Made by a program: the position numbers and the translations under genes. 64,000 nt of DNA. Origin: Bugula neritina. Taxonomy: Eukaryota > Bryozoa > Gymnolaemata > Cheilostomatida > Bugulidae. The stretch is from NCBI GenBank assembly GCA_964035545.1, contig OZ037772.1, forward strand, positions 11,597,818 through 11,661,817. The letters run 5' to 3'. Positions 49,534 to 64,000 of the stretch are shown piece after piece (position 1 is the stretch's first letter; each line of letters opens with the position of its first letter). Under the pieces are notes generated by a model. That model was not told the origin of the DNA. It was given only the letters and a program-made list of their open reading frames with translations, and made no database searches.

Positions 49534-52500
49534 TTAAATTTCCTGCAATCTAAATTTTCTGATTTTACCGATGTGATAAGGGTAGCTGTCTTGCAGGTCT
49601 TGAAAAGCTTGACTCAGAATGACGGCTTGATAATGTGGTTCCGTTCTACTTGTTAGCGGAACATCAATCTTGCTGACGTACATTCCAACTGGCTGTAGTC
49701 TCTCCTCACCTGATCTTGTTTTAACCTGCATATGAACGATCCTCCCACAGTCCCCATCTTCTAGTGAGCTGGAGAGAATAAAATTTCACATTGGATTAAG
49801 TCTAGAACAACAACTGGTAAAAACTTACTTATCAACAAACTGGATGCATATGGAAACTTTCTTCATAAGGAACAGGAAACCATTGTTGCAGAAAAAAATT
49901 ATATTTGTGGTTTTAATTTTTAAAATTTGCATCCATAAATTTATTTACAAAACAGCACAATGCATTTATTTTTACTTATCTAGTAACAATTATTATAGCT
50001 AGAAAGTAAATCTTATTATAAGCCATAACAAAACTGCTCACTCTTTCACTCCATTTGTCTCTGAAGTAATGATGAAGCTAAGGTGCTTTCCATCTTTCAC
50101 TCCTTCTCTTCCAGATGGCCTTCGAACCACTTTCAGCATGCCTTTCAAGCTTTTATATTTGTTTTGGATTACCACCCCATGGTCTATTGCGTTTCTATAA
50201 AGCTTTTCTAGGTCATCTAAAGACTCGATCTTGTAAATATTTTCGCCAGCACTGTCTTGTACGGTCATCAACAGACGCTGAAGACGTTCTGCATCATCAT
50301 ACTCAATCGGTAGCAAAGCCATGTCATTCAGGAACATGTGGTGACACGTACCCTTTCGAAGTTGAGGACATAACCCTGCTGGGCATCTGATGTCCTCTGA
50401 TTGGGGTTGGACATATCTTTGCCTGCAACCAAGCAACAATGGCCACTTTGCATCTGCGGAAACACTTGTTTTCAGCTCCCTTTGCACGTCTATTCGTACG
50501 CTGTCATTAGCTTCTTCTGAAACTTTGAGAAAATATTCAGTGTTGATGCTGTTGGCCATGATCTCCTTGCGAATGCTTGATATTTTAGCTTCAGACCCAA
50601 CTATATTTCCTTCATCTTCATTCTGCTCATCACTGCTTATACCATGATGGTCACACTGGATGTTAGAAACTTGGACTGGATAATTTCTCTCTTCTGGCTC
50701 AATGTTGTTGTTGTTGTCAGTCTCTTTAGCTCTTTTAAATTGCTGTGGTGAGAGGATCAAATGAGCTGGTACCACTGCGAAAACAATGCCATGTTGGTGA
50801 GGGTTCTCTCGATTTCTTACAACTCTTGATGAAACAAAAAGCTCACAAGTTGCTTGTTTTTTTACTTCCCATTCATATGGCTGTTGTTTTGGCACTTTGA
50901 CATAGATGTTGAGACTTTGATTCACCTGTTTTATAGCCCCATCTGTATCCTGAGCACAAAAATTAAAGTGGGAAAACTCAGGATGGGTCTTCTCTAGCTC
51001 TGTTTTCAGCTGGTTTAGCTTAAGTTGGACATCGCTAGCACTAGGTCCTAAAACTAGGATATCTCTCCAATTATCAGATGCTTGGGTTATGACGGTTGAA
51101 GGGTCCAAATCCAGGCAGACACTGTAAAGAAACATGCACAGAAAGAGAATAATGGCTCATATTATTATTATTTGATCACATTATTTTTGTTTTTTTAGTC
51201 TAATTTTTACCAATAACTAAAGAAAATTAAATTTACACAGTTTCTAACATATAATATATTTGCAAGTTATTTCATTTCACTTGCCAACCTGGTTACAGTT
51301 TCGAATATTCTACAGGGTAAATTTGACTTAGACGGAAGTGATAATAATTTTCTATCATGCATAACCATTTTGAAATTATTATTGCTAATATTATATAATA
51401 TTTTTTCATTTGTTATTGCAAATAAACATCAGTTCTATCTACAAAAGTGGCGAAATGTTAAATTTAGTTCTCTAAGCTGCATAGAAAAAATATTGTTTTA
51501 ACAATTCACTATAGAGTACCAAAAGCTGAATTTGGCAAAATATTGATTGAAATATGGTATGGTCTTTGTGGCTTTTTTATTGTAAAAAGCTCCTCAATGA
51601 ATAAATTAAAACCTCAAGAACTACACCAAATAACCTGAAACATCTGGATATCTCAACATTTTAATTTTACATAAAACTAGAAAGTTTGCCTTAATTATTA
51701 AATTTTGTTCAATGTTATTATATTAACAATTAAAACTTTTTATTGCCCTTGTTAGGCAATTATTAAACGGTTTACAAGTTTCCAGTAAAACCTATATTTT
51801 TTTCATAATTAATTGAGAACCAGCCATTAGTCAAAATTAGTTTTCATAGTTTTATAGAGAGAATGTTTTATTTTGGTATTTAACTACGTTCTGCACATTT
51901 TGTTGGCTTAAAGGCCATTAGTTTAAAAACTCCTTATAATTGTAGCGGCTAGATTATACATTTACAGCATAAAACACATGCAATGTATTCAGTATGGGCT
52001 TTTAGGAGTTGCTTTTTCTATACTGATCATATTTTACCAAAGTTTTGGATAGCAACAAGTTTTTATTTCAATCACAAGGATGTTATGAATATAAATCTCA
52101 ATCACACGAATTGCTGCAAGGCATACAAACATGCATGCAAACATTCACGTATGCAATTTCAGATAAGTAAAACAGTAAAATAATTACGCTACCTATCAAT
52201 TTTATCAAGCAGCACTTGAGGGGGTACTTTGCACTCATTTAAAGAGTTATCATTTTCTAGGAAAAGCCGATGATCTTCTAATTCACTGTCCTGATCGCTG
52301 CTATCACTGTAGTAAGGAATAAAATGCTTCTCTTTTTCTTTAAATTCTTTTTGGTGCTCTTTTTCTTCTTCTATTCACAAAATATAAAATACAAATTGCA
52401 GAAAATTTGTCAGCAAAAGCTTATAATGCAATCTAGTTACTTATCCTATAGCATATTATATAAAATAAAATTCAAGGCAGCATTAAATATTAGCTTTAAA

Positions 52501-53486
52501 AATATCACTGCTATAGATACAGCAAATGCTAATTTAAAGGTAAAGGTAAAGTGCACAAAATCCATAAACAACTTTAAATAGCAAATCTTACCCAGTAGCT
52601 GAATGGCAAAGTTGTTGTAACAATATAATGTGTGGATATAACTGATTATTTTAGTAATTGCAGCAGTCACAACTCACAAGGGATAGGCTAAAGAGATACT
52701 GTATGTATTGTTTTGATAGGATTAAATTAGAATGGACAAAGAGTATAGAATAATAATAATATAATAAAGTTTCATAGGCCACCACACATCAGTGAGTTTC
52801 TAGGGCTTGCATTCTGACTAGTAAAATATCTAGCAATCTGTTATAACTTGCTAAAACTAATTTCAATTTTTTGGGCAAACAAACTAATAATAGTGATCAG
52901 GGTGCAATAGTCAAGCGGCCCATTGTGCCCAGTGTGCCCAAGTTGAAAATAAATGTGGCTCAAGAAAAATTTATTTTAGAATTTGCTATTATAACAGTTA
53001 ATCAATGTAGAGACAAGCAATGGCAACAATATCAGTAAACTTTAGGCTTGTTACCATCGAGTGTAAAAAGTTATATATAGCTTTAATGACATTGTGAAAA
53101 ATTTACAAAAAGTAGGTAAAACAGTTTTTTACTCGCCGCAAGTGTTGAAACTACAATGGCTGAATAATTATATCCTTAAACCTTTTTATTGCAAAAATTG
53201 CAACTCTATAAAGTCAATAAGTTCTCTCACAATTTGACCAGCTTTTTGTACCCCTACTATAAATGATCTTCTGTATCTACACAAATCAAGAAGGCCGGGT
53301 TTAAAATACTAGAACAGTCTAGTGAAATGATGAAATTCTAATTTCACTGAAATATTTAGATTTTTATAGAGCCATTTTAGCTAAATAACAACTCATATAT
53401 TTCATACCTTTCACTTTTCTGCTTCTTTCTAAACTGTCGGCTTTTGGTTTCTCATCTGTTTTTGGAGTATTTATGTATTTACTGTA
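49534..53486 (-). CDS. Unrecognised multi-exon protein with acidic, helical N-terminal part
   Basis: Minus-strand model: 53486-53408 (5' limit uncertain), 52370-52193, 51121 to about 50043 or 50051, possibly 49860-49829, then 49768-49534 with a stop. Joins keep frame: 53408 ends RKVK and continues EEEKEHQKEFKEKEK; 52193 ends DKID and joins SVCLDLDPS. The ATG at 51135 lies in the acceptor tract of that intron and is not the start. At the 3' side either GA|GTGAGC (about 50043) or an earlier donor can join SLEDGDCGRIVHMQVKTRSG. Otherwise the large exon ends at its own stop at 50038. Visible features are an acidic DSDQDSELEDH stretch and a C-x4-C-x6-C-H-H cluster (CPAGLCPQLRKGTCHH). No family recognised. 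The N-terminus is not found. Confidence 0.6.
51136..52192 (-). other. Intron of the unrecognised gene
   Basis: AT-rich stretch between the 52193-52370 exon and the large exon, with GT (CTAC on plus at about 52190) and AG (plus 51122-51123) borders. Nothing else was seen in it. Confidence 0.55.
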
Positions 53487-55863
53487 CTGCAGCACTTTGT
53501 AACTTATAAGTGACATGCAGCGCGCAATGGAGAAAAAAAATATGATTATATCTAACATTAGCATATTTCTCCCTCATTTGTTTAGTATGCAATGGATTGA
53601 CAACAAGAATTACAGTTAATAATAAGGTGTATGGTAGTAATGCCATTTTATGATTGGATAGTTCACCTCACTGGATGAGTGGTAGCAAGTGGTGGATTCA
53701 GAATGGTTAACACCAATTTTCATACTTTTAGGCAAGAAAACCTCCTTATTCAATCAAAAGTGAACCCATACATGTTTTTAGTTTGAACTAAATTTTTTTC
53801 TATTTAGGTTCATGAATAATATTTAACAATATTTCTAAATGTATAAATAATTATTAGTTCAAAAACAATCAGAAATAATTCCAACCCTTTAGACTGTATA
53901 CTTAAAGTCAGGTCAATTATCTTAGTCGTATCACGCATGCAAAGATTAGTTACACTCCTTATACAGGTTGACAAAAAGTAAACCATTCTTTCATGGAGTT
54001 TTTTTCATCATGATGCATGCTCTCATTAGAAATGAATTCAAACTAGTTCAGGTCAAAAGGTCAAAAGAAATTTTTGATCAATTTTATTTAAACTGTTGAA
54101 AACTCAAATAAAGAACAGGGCTACCTGAAACAGTTAACTAACATTTTATTGTTGTGCATTACAACTACAAGGCATTTTTACAGTACGATCTGGTAGGTTT
54201 ATGAAAATAAAAAGTTGAAATCAGAAATATAAACAGATAGCTTATTATAGTCAGAGGAGAAAGATAACAGCTGAAAAGCATGTAGTACATTGAAATCTCA
54301 AAGAGCTTATTGAATAAACCATGCATTGGAAAAACCTTTTTGACAGAAAATATTGGTGTTTAGCCTGAGAAATTCTATTAATAGTGTTATTAAAACAATA
54401 GAAAGAAATAATATGCTCAAGATATTAATTTTTTGCCAAGGCCAGAACCAAAATTAATGAAACCAATGTTTGTGCTATCTGTACAATCTTGTTTTTTAAC
54501 AAAATCTAAAATTTTGTTTAAATTAAGCATAAAAATCTAGAATTTGTTGAAAAAATGGTTGTAAAAATTTTTCTGAGCTGTATGTCTATACAATATAAAC
54601 CATATTTTCACTTCTAGTGATGGCTTCTTGTTTATTGACGAACCAAAAGGTAAATTTTTCAACAATAAAACTCTTTTTACAGCAAACATGTGCTCCTAGT
54701 TCTCAATAAATATCACCAAAGGCTGGAAATATTTTGGCTTTTGTGCTGCTTCTCATTTTACAGCTTTTTATACAGCTATTAAAATTTCATTATATATATT
54801 TTTGTAAGATTAATTATGGCTCAATCTAGATATGGACACTGCTCACCCTTGCAATAATAAACATGCATACCTTAACACATTTAAAGGTATTACTCACTTT
54901 ACAAAGCTACACAAATTACTATTCAGCTAAATCAACTTTACAAACAAGCAAAAAGCTGTAATTAAAAGCTAAACAAGTTATTGAAAACTAAGTTTTCTAT
55001 AAAAGCTTTGATGGTTACAAGAAGCACTGAAGATTCCAGAGCAAGCATTTATTGCACTGACTTCTTAGACAATCAAATTGAAAAGAACAAACAAAGTAAA
55101 TTACACACAGTTGTGTTAATGATGTTTTATTCAAGAAACTAATTCAGGATAAAATCATATATTATAACAGTCTTCATTAACTGAATATATATAATATAAT
55201 ATTATAATACAACAGCCTAACAACAGTAATATAATACAAATCACTGAACTGAAACTATAAGGTTATAGTTCAATGATACAAATAAAGCACCTAGAAGCTT
55301 TGACATTCTATAACCTAACATTCTACCTTTGTTAACACAAGGTAGGAATACTATTGGGGGAAACAACTCCTAGAAACAGCTAAACAACAGTGAAGTACAC
55401 ATAACTTTATGCATGCAGATGTTGGGGACAGAGTGCAGTAAAACAGGTTTAGTCGGTGGAGACTGTCTAGAAGAATAAGTTAGGTCCTGAGGCTACACCA
55501 AGTTACACACATCTTACAATTAGTATCAGTGAGAAATAGGAACAGAACTAATCTTGAGTTGTTGAACTAAATTATGAGTAAGGAAATTAGACAGATTAGT
55601 GTAGCTGAATACAATCATGCTTATTAAAGTTTCTAGGGGAGCCCCTCAACAAGCCACCTCACAACTGAAGTGCAACAGGCTAAGGTTACAGAAATATCAT
55701 TGGCTGTTGGACAGAAAAAGTGTAGGCTAAGATCCTGATATGATATAGTGTTTAGGAAGCTACAATATTGGTCATGTGACTAGTCTGCCAGCCAATTAGT
55801 TTCACTATTTCTCTGTGTTATCCAGTAATATTCTAACAATGTCAAGGTGAAAGGTTGCCGTGG
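53487..55863. other. Intergenic, no gene seen
   Basis: AT-rich. It should hold the upstream exons or promoter of the unrecognised gene and the 3' UTR of SURF4. I saw no coding exon or repeat of note. Confidence 0.45.
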
Positions 55864-60017
<4,154 letters not shown>

Positions 60018-61284
60018 GCCTTAATAAACTGTTTGCAGTAAGAAAAGTACAATTAAATCACACCAACTTGCAAAATGAGCTGAGTGAAAAGTAACGGTAG
60101 AAATAATTAAAGTAAACACGTATGTTTTGCTTTACTAAAACGGAAATTGTTGTTAGTTTGCCAAGGGGTCAGTGCTGGCGTGAAATAGTCTGTTGCAAGC
60201 CGTTTTAGCGGAGCAATGATAAAAATATAGAGTCAATAATCGGAAAATCAGAGCTTGGTAAATTTATAAAGACTACATGATAAAATAAATATGGAGTAAT
60301 CCTCTCCCATATATAAAATGGTGCTGGTGAAGTACAACATAATTTAAATAATTAAATCACGTTTGTTATATTAAACTGCTCTCTAGTCTCAAGTTCGAAT
60401 TAATAATCATAACTATTATTGTCTACAATTTTTATTTTATCAATAAAGAGTTCATCATCATCATACAATTTTTAGCTGTCTCAGTTCAAAATGTTTCATC
60501 GGCTATGATCAAATGACTTGTTCCCATTAGTCAAACAAGTTCTATAAGTGTTTCTATTCTATTCAACTGATTGAAAACAATTACACCATACTGCTTAAAT
60601 AGAAATGATCAAATGATACAGTCAAATCAATGAAGCGATAGTTTATATAAACATTTATGTTATGTAGCGAAATGGAGGAAATGTTTTAGCAACCTTCTCG
60701 AAGTTTATTATATCAAAAGTAACAACTTGATACATACAAGTAAATGTGTTCAAACCATTCTGATAAATGATTGGTTTAAAACTTAATATACATTTTATTC
60801 AGTGCACAGCCAAATAAAAAAATAGAAAAACAGATTCAACTTTAGTATTTGGCACCAGTCTTCGATGAGCTCAGCTGACCTTAAATTTCACAACTCATAT
60901 GATAAAAAAATTTATTGGCAGAATAAAAATACAGTGCTTCGATATGCTGCAAAAATTATAAGTCAAACTAAAAAAATTGTACTTGTGATCATAACATCAT
61001 CTTTAGAAAAATATCAATACCTAATATTGACAAATTGTAGCAATAAAATACATTATATAGTAGAGAAAGCAATCCTCTAAACAAAAACTTAAATGGTGAA
61101 AAAATTCTTAAACTTGTTTATGAATAAAAAAGTTGTTTATCATTTTCTTGTCACTTTTGACAATAAATCCAATATCACAATAGAGAGACGATAACTCTTA
61201 AATTGCATAGAAAAGTACAAACTTGAATAGTGATTCGTAGGAGTCAGTGGTAACAGTGCAGTTGGCATCTGAAACAAACATACA
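60018..61284. other. Intergenic upstream of SURF4
   Basis: The 5' flank of SURF4. AT-rich, with no coding exon or clear promoter motif seen. Confidence 0.45.
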
Positions 61285-61628
61285 AAGCATATACAATACT
61301 AACTACACAGTATATACAATACTAACTACAGTATATACAATACTAACTACAGAGTATACAATACTAACTACAGTGTATACAATACTAACTACAGTACATA
61401 CAATACTAACTACACAGTATACAATACTAACTACACAGTATACAATACCAACTACAGTGTATACAATACTAACTACAGTGTATACAATACTAACTACAGT
61501 GTATACAATACTAACTACACAGTATATACAATACTAACTACAGTGTATACAATACTAACTACACAGTATACAATAGTAACTACAGTGTATACAATACTAA
61601 CTACACAGTACATACAATACTAAGTACA
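61285..61628 (+). repeat. Minisatellite of TACAATACTAACTACAGTGTA units
   Basis: About seventeen copies of a unit of roughly 20 bp (ACAATACTAACTACAGTGTA or ...CACAGTATAT). Open frames rich in Thr, Ile and Tyr are repeat translations. Confidence 0.9.
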
Positions 61629-62120
61629 GCTGTGTGGAGATAAGAATAATACAAGGAATAAAACTATCCAACTGTGAGATCTGTCAACTACTGTCTGTAA
61701 TGTTGATGTGCTTCAAGTACTGTTATGGGACATATAACTGAGTGTGATAATGGTTGGCTGCCAGTGACTGAGATTGACTGTGTGTGACTGAGTGACTGGG
61801 AGGGATGAAAATTAGTGTTGTCACTTTAATGATTAGTGACAGTAACAAAAAGTACTCAAGATTATTTTGATGAACTGCCCATAAACATAGGTTGTTCTAT
61901 TCTAAGAAATGCTAGAGAATTTAACAACTATGAGTTGTGTGCTCACATAATTTTGAATAGTGAGAAGACAATAAATAAAATATGTATATTGACTTGAAAT
62001 ATAATTATTATTAGTAGGTCGGCTAACTGGGTCATATTATAACAACTGATGAGAGAGTTGCTAGTGACAGTTACTAGTTACACTCACCTTCTAGTAACGA
62101 GTCGTCAGTAACAAGAGTCA
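61629..62120. other. 3' flank of the copper transporter gene
   Basis: No gene seen. It contains TGACTGAG-type short repeats at 61740-61800. No clear minus-strand AATAAA was found close to the stop at 62121. Confidence 0.4.
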
Positions 62121-63306
62121 TTAGTGACAGTGCTCATTACTGTCGACAATCACGGCACGTTTCCAGCCAAACAGGAAATAGCCGAGTCCAGCCCCGAGGA
62201 CGACGGAGAGACAGAGCCAGACGTTGAATGTCATGACGACAAGCATGAGCAGGTAACTGACGGCTACTTGAATCATGTGTAGGAACGTCTGCAGGAAATG
62301 GAGCCCCGTGCACATCCTGGCGCTGGAATATAATGAGACGGTGGTCTGATGTATTGTAATACAAGATAGCATATAATATAGTCGTTAGTATGATATAGTA
62401 TAGACCAAGACAATCTCACACATTACAACGGCTCAATTCATATACAAAATATATCAATATAACATTTATTATATTATTGTGTACTAAGATCAAATACGGT
62501 AAAAGGTAATACAATAAATTTTAGAAAAGATTCCTGGACAACCTCGATTTATTTCCAAAATATACTGATATAATGTTATTATAATACTAGATCATAAAAT
62601 TTTTTCATAGAATATTGTAAAAGACAACCTTGCACACTAGGAAAATTCAATTAAACTACAGACACTCCATTGGGACTTTTTATCAGCGGTTTTGATGGAA
62701 CTTTTCAAAGAAGCTGCATATTGGTTTTAATTAGAATCATGGACCTCAAAATACACGCCCCTTAGGCATAGCAAATTAGTATGTACTGCTTACGATTATG
62801 TAACAGATAAACAGGGCATGTCATCAACTTGGTGAGGGATAACTTTCCATGATAAGTATAGCTAACTGGTTGCCTAGCAGCCAGCCACGTTGCTAGGCAA
62901 CGAAGGGTGCCCATCTCCTAGCTAACTATAAGATACTGCATACACATAGCATACCACTTAGGAGCTGTAGTGGAGAAATTCTTTGATTCTATTGAATTTT
63001 GGTTTGGGGCTTGAGTTAAAATTATTGTAAGAACATAACTTCTTTTTCTACATTTTTAATCTAGAACACAGGCTTTTCTAAATTTCTCCATTACTGCACC
63101 TACCTCTAGCATACACCCAGCATACGCACTCTATACAGACCCTATACAAGCACTAGCCAGAGGGCGCTGGCCAGAGGGCGCTGGCGTGTTACCTGACAGT
63201 ATTGACTCCATCAGAAGAGTTGTCTGACTCATCCTTAGAGCCGTAACCATTGGAAGCGATGTAAGCCGTCTGCACCTGGTTGCCATAGCGATACAGTAAA
63301 TATTCA
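62121..63306 (-). CDS. SLC31A1: High-affinity copper uptake protein (CTR1 type), 3' part
   Basis: Two exons on the minus strand: 63306-63193 and 62322-62121, joined AG|C in frame. CTR1 forms a trimeric copper(I) pore in the plasma membrane. The seen part covers the cytosolic loop ([17 protein letters not shown]), then membrane segment 2 with the MxxxM copper motif ([13 protein letters not shown]), membrane segment 3 with GxxxG ([11 protein letters not shown]), and a tail ending EHCH, the same HCH end as vertebrate CTR1. The Met-rich extracellular N-terminus and membrane segment 1 are missing. The upstream exon must lie beyond about 63310, and I could not find it before 64000, so the gene probably runs off the window. 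The frame opens with one base of a split codon at 63306. Confidence 0.93.
62869..62901. promoter_or_regulatory. X-box-like inverted repeat in copper transporter intron
   Basis: GTTGCCTAGCA at 62869-62879 and its exact reverse complement at 62891-62901 are separated by 11 bases. Positions 62889-62901, GTTGCTAGGCAAC, are a perfect palindrome of the form bound by RFX factors (GTTGCC...GGCAAC). Any regulatory role is inferred. Confidence 0.35.
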
Positions 63307-64000
63307 CTGAAAAAAGACATACAGACAGACATTGACTTCTGGTATACATGTTTGATGGTTTAAAGAATATTAGACACAGAATAGCTTAAAACAGCTTGAA
63401 GTCGACGGTCACTGAGCACAGTGGCTCTGGGGGGGGGGGGGGGGGGTTGTACAATGATGTCTACACAGACACTGCACTCAGCGACTTCAAACTTTGTGCT
63501 GGTTCTAATCATTCCCTATTGAATACCAGGCCAGTAATTTGCTAAGTTTAGTATAAAATATAACTGTTAGAGATGAGATGAATTTAATATGGAAACACTG
63601 CATAAAACTTGGCTGACCCATATATGAAAGCAGGTAGAAGTTAATGACTAGGAAATACTGAATCAATAACTCATTGTTTAGACAGTAAAGTTAATTACTG
63701 CTCAGTAAACCTACACACACTATTCTATCTCCTCATTCCCATTTCTCTGGCTACCCTTCCCTACTTGTATTTCTTCAACACTTGTAACTGTTATATAATT
63801 GAGGTCTTAGGACTCGTGTACTTTGACATGAGGCATATTTTGCTGAGTTAGACTTGCGTGGGTTCAGACAATACTCTGAGACCAATTTAGAGAATCTAAA
63901 TAGGCCTAGATTCTTTTGAATAGCTGTTACATTTAGACTAATACCTATAAGGAATATGACGTGGTGCACCCAGGTGTGTAAAATGCTATTCCAATATCAA
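63307..64000. other. Intron or upstream region of the copper transporter gene
   Basis: Holds a poly-G run at 63430-63446 and AT-rich DNA. No exon for the N-terminal half of CTR1 was recognised. Confidence 0.45.

Noticed and set aside
51122-51135. ATG giving an apparent start MFLYSV
   Set aside because: It falls in the polypyrimidine tract and acceptor of an intron; the upstream exon joins in frame at 51121.
61247-61537. Thr/Ile/Tyr-rich 96-residue frame
   Set aside because: Translation of the 20-bp minisatellite downstream of the copper transporter gene.

Overview
The window is nuclear DNA from an animal. It is AT-rich, its genes are split by GT-AG introns, and it is full of microsatellites, minisatellites and short DNA-transposon relics. 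The proteins (XPA, four-and-a-half-LIM proteins, profilin, SURF4, a CTR1-type copper transporter) are metazoan. Intron density and divergence from vertebrate forms suggest a marine invertebrate, perhaps a lophotrochozoan, but the sequence alone does not settle the species.

Layout. 1-444: end of a probable LTR retrotransposon. 759-1097: a short hAT-type element with perfect 8-bp target duplications. 1844-6698 (+): a two-exon gene for a 1432-residue protein with a nucleotidyltransferase-like fold followed by TPR repeats. 8425-10008: a second hAT-type element, a giant foldback with a (TA)n core. 11137-14657 (+): the DNA repair gene XPA in seven exons. 15-24 kb: no gene found, with several tandem arrays, one about 2.9 kb long. 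24299-27232 and 29418-32485 (+): two tandem FHL genes with identical coding-exon lengths. 33204-40326 (-): a paralogue of the nucleotidyltransferase/TPR gene, in inverted orientation, whose first intron holds a 344-bp palindromic MITE. 43875-45497 (-): profilin. About 49.5-53.5 kb (-): an unrecognised multi-exon gene. 55864-60017 (-): SURF4. 62121 to beyond about 63.3 kb (-): the 3' part of a CTR1/SLC31A1-like copper transporter whose N-terminal exons lie outside what I can see.

The genes do not form a pathway; they are ordinary animal genes side by side. The most unusual content is the inverted pair of nucleotidyltransferase-TPR genes. Each has a tiny leader exon, which I located by comparing the two genes, and a giant second exon. 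One copy has a recently homogenised 44-residue TPR array. The other has lost the arginine of the GSxARG motif. These two genes are the best candidates for an undescribed system.

Limits: all gene models were built by eye from splice signals, reading-frame continuity and remembered family features. No database search was possible. UTR boundaries are mostly unknown.
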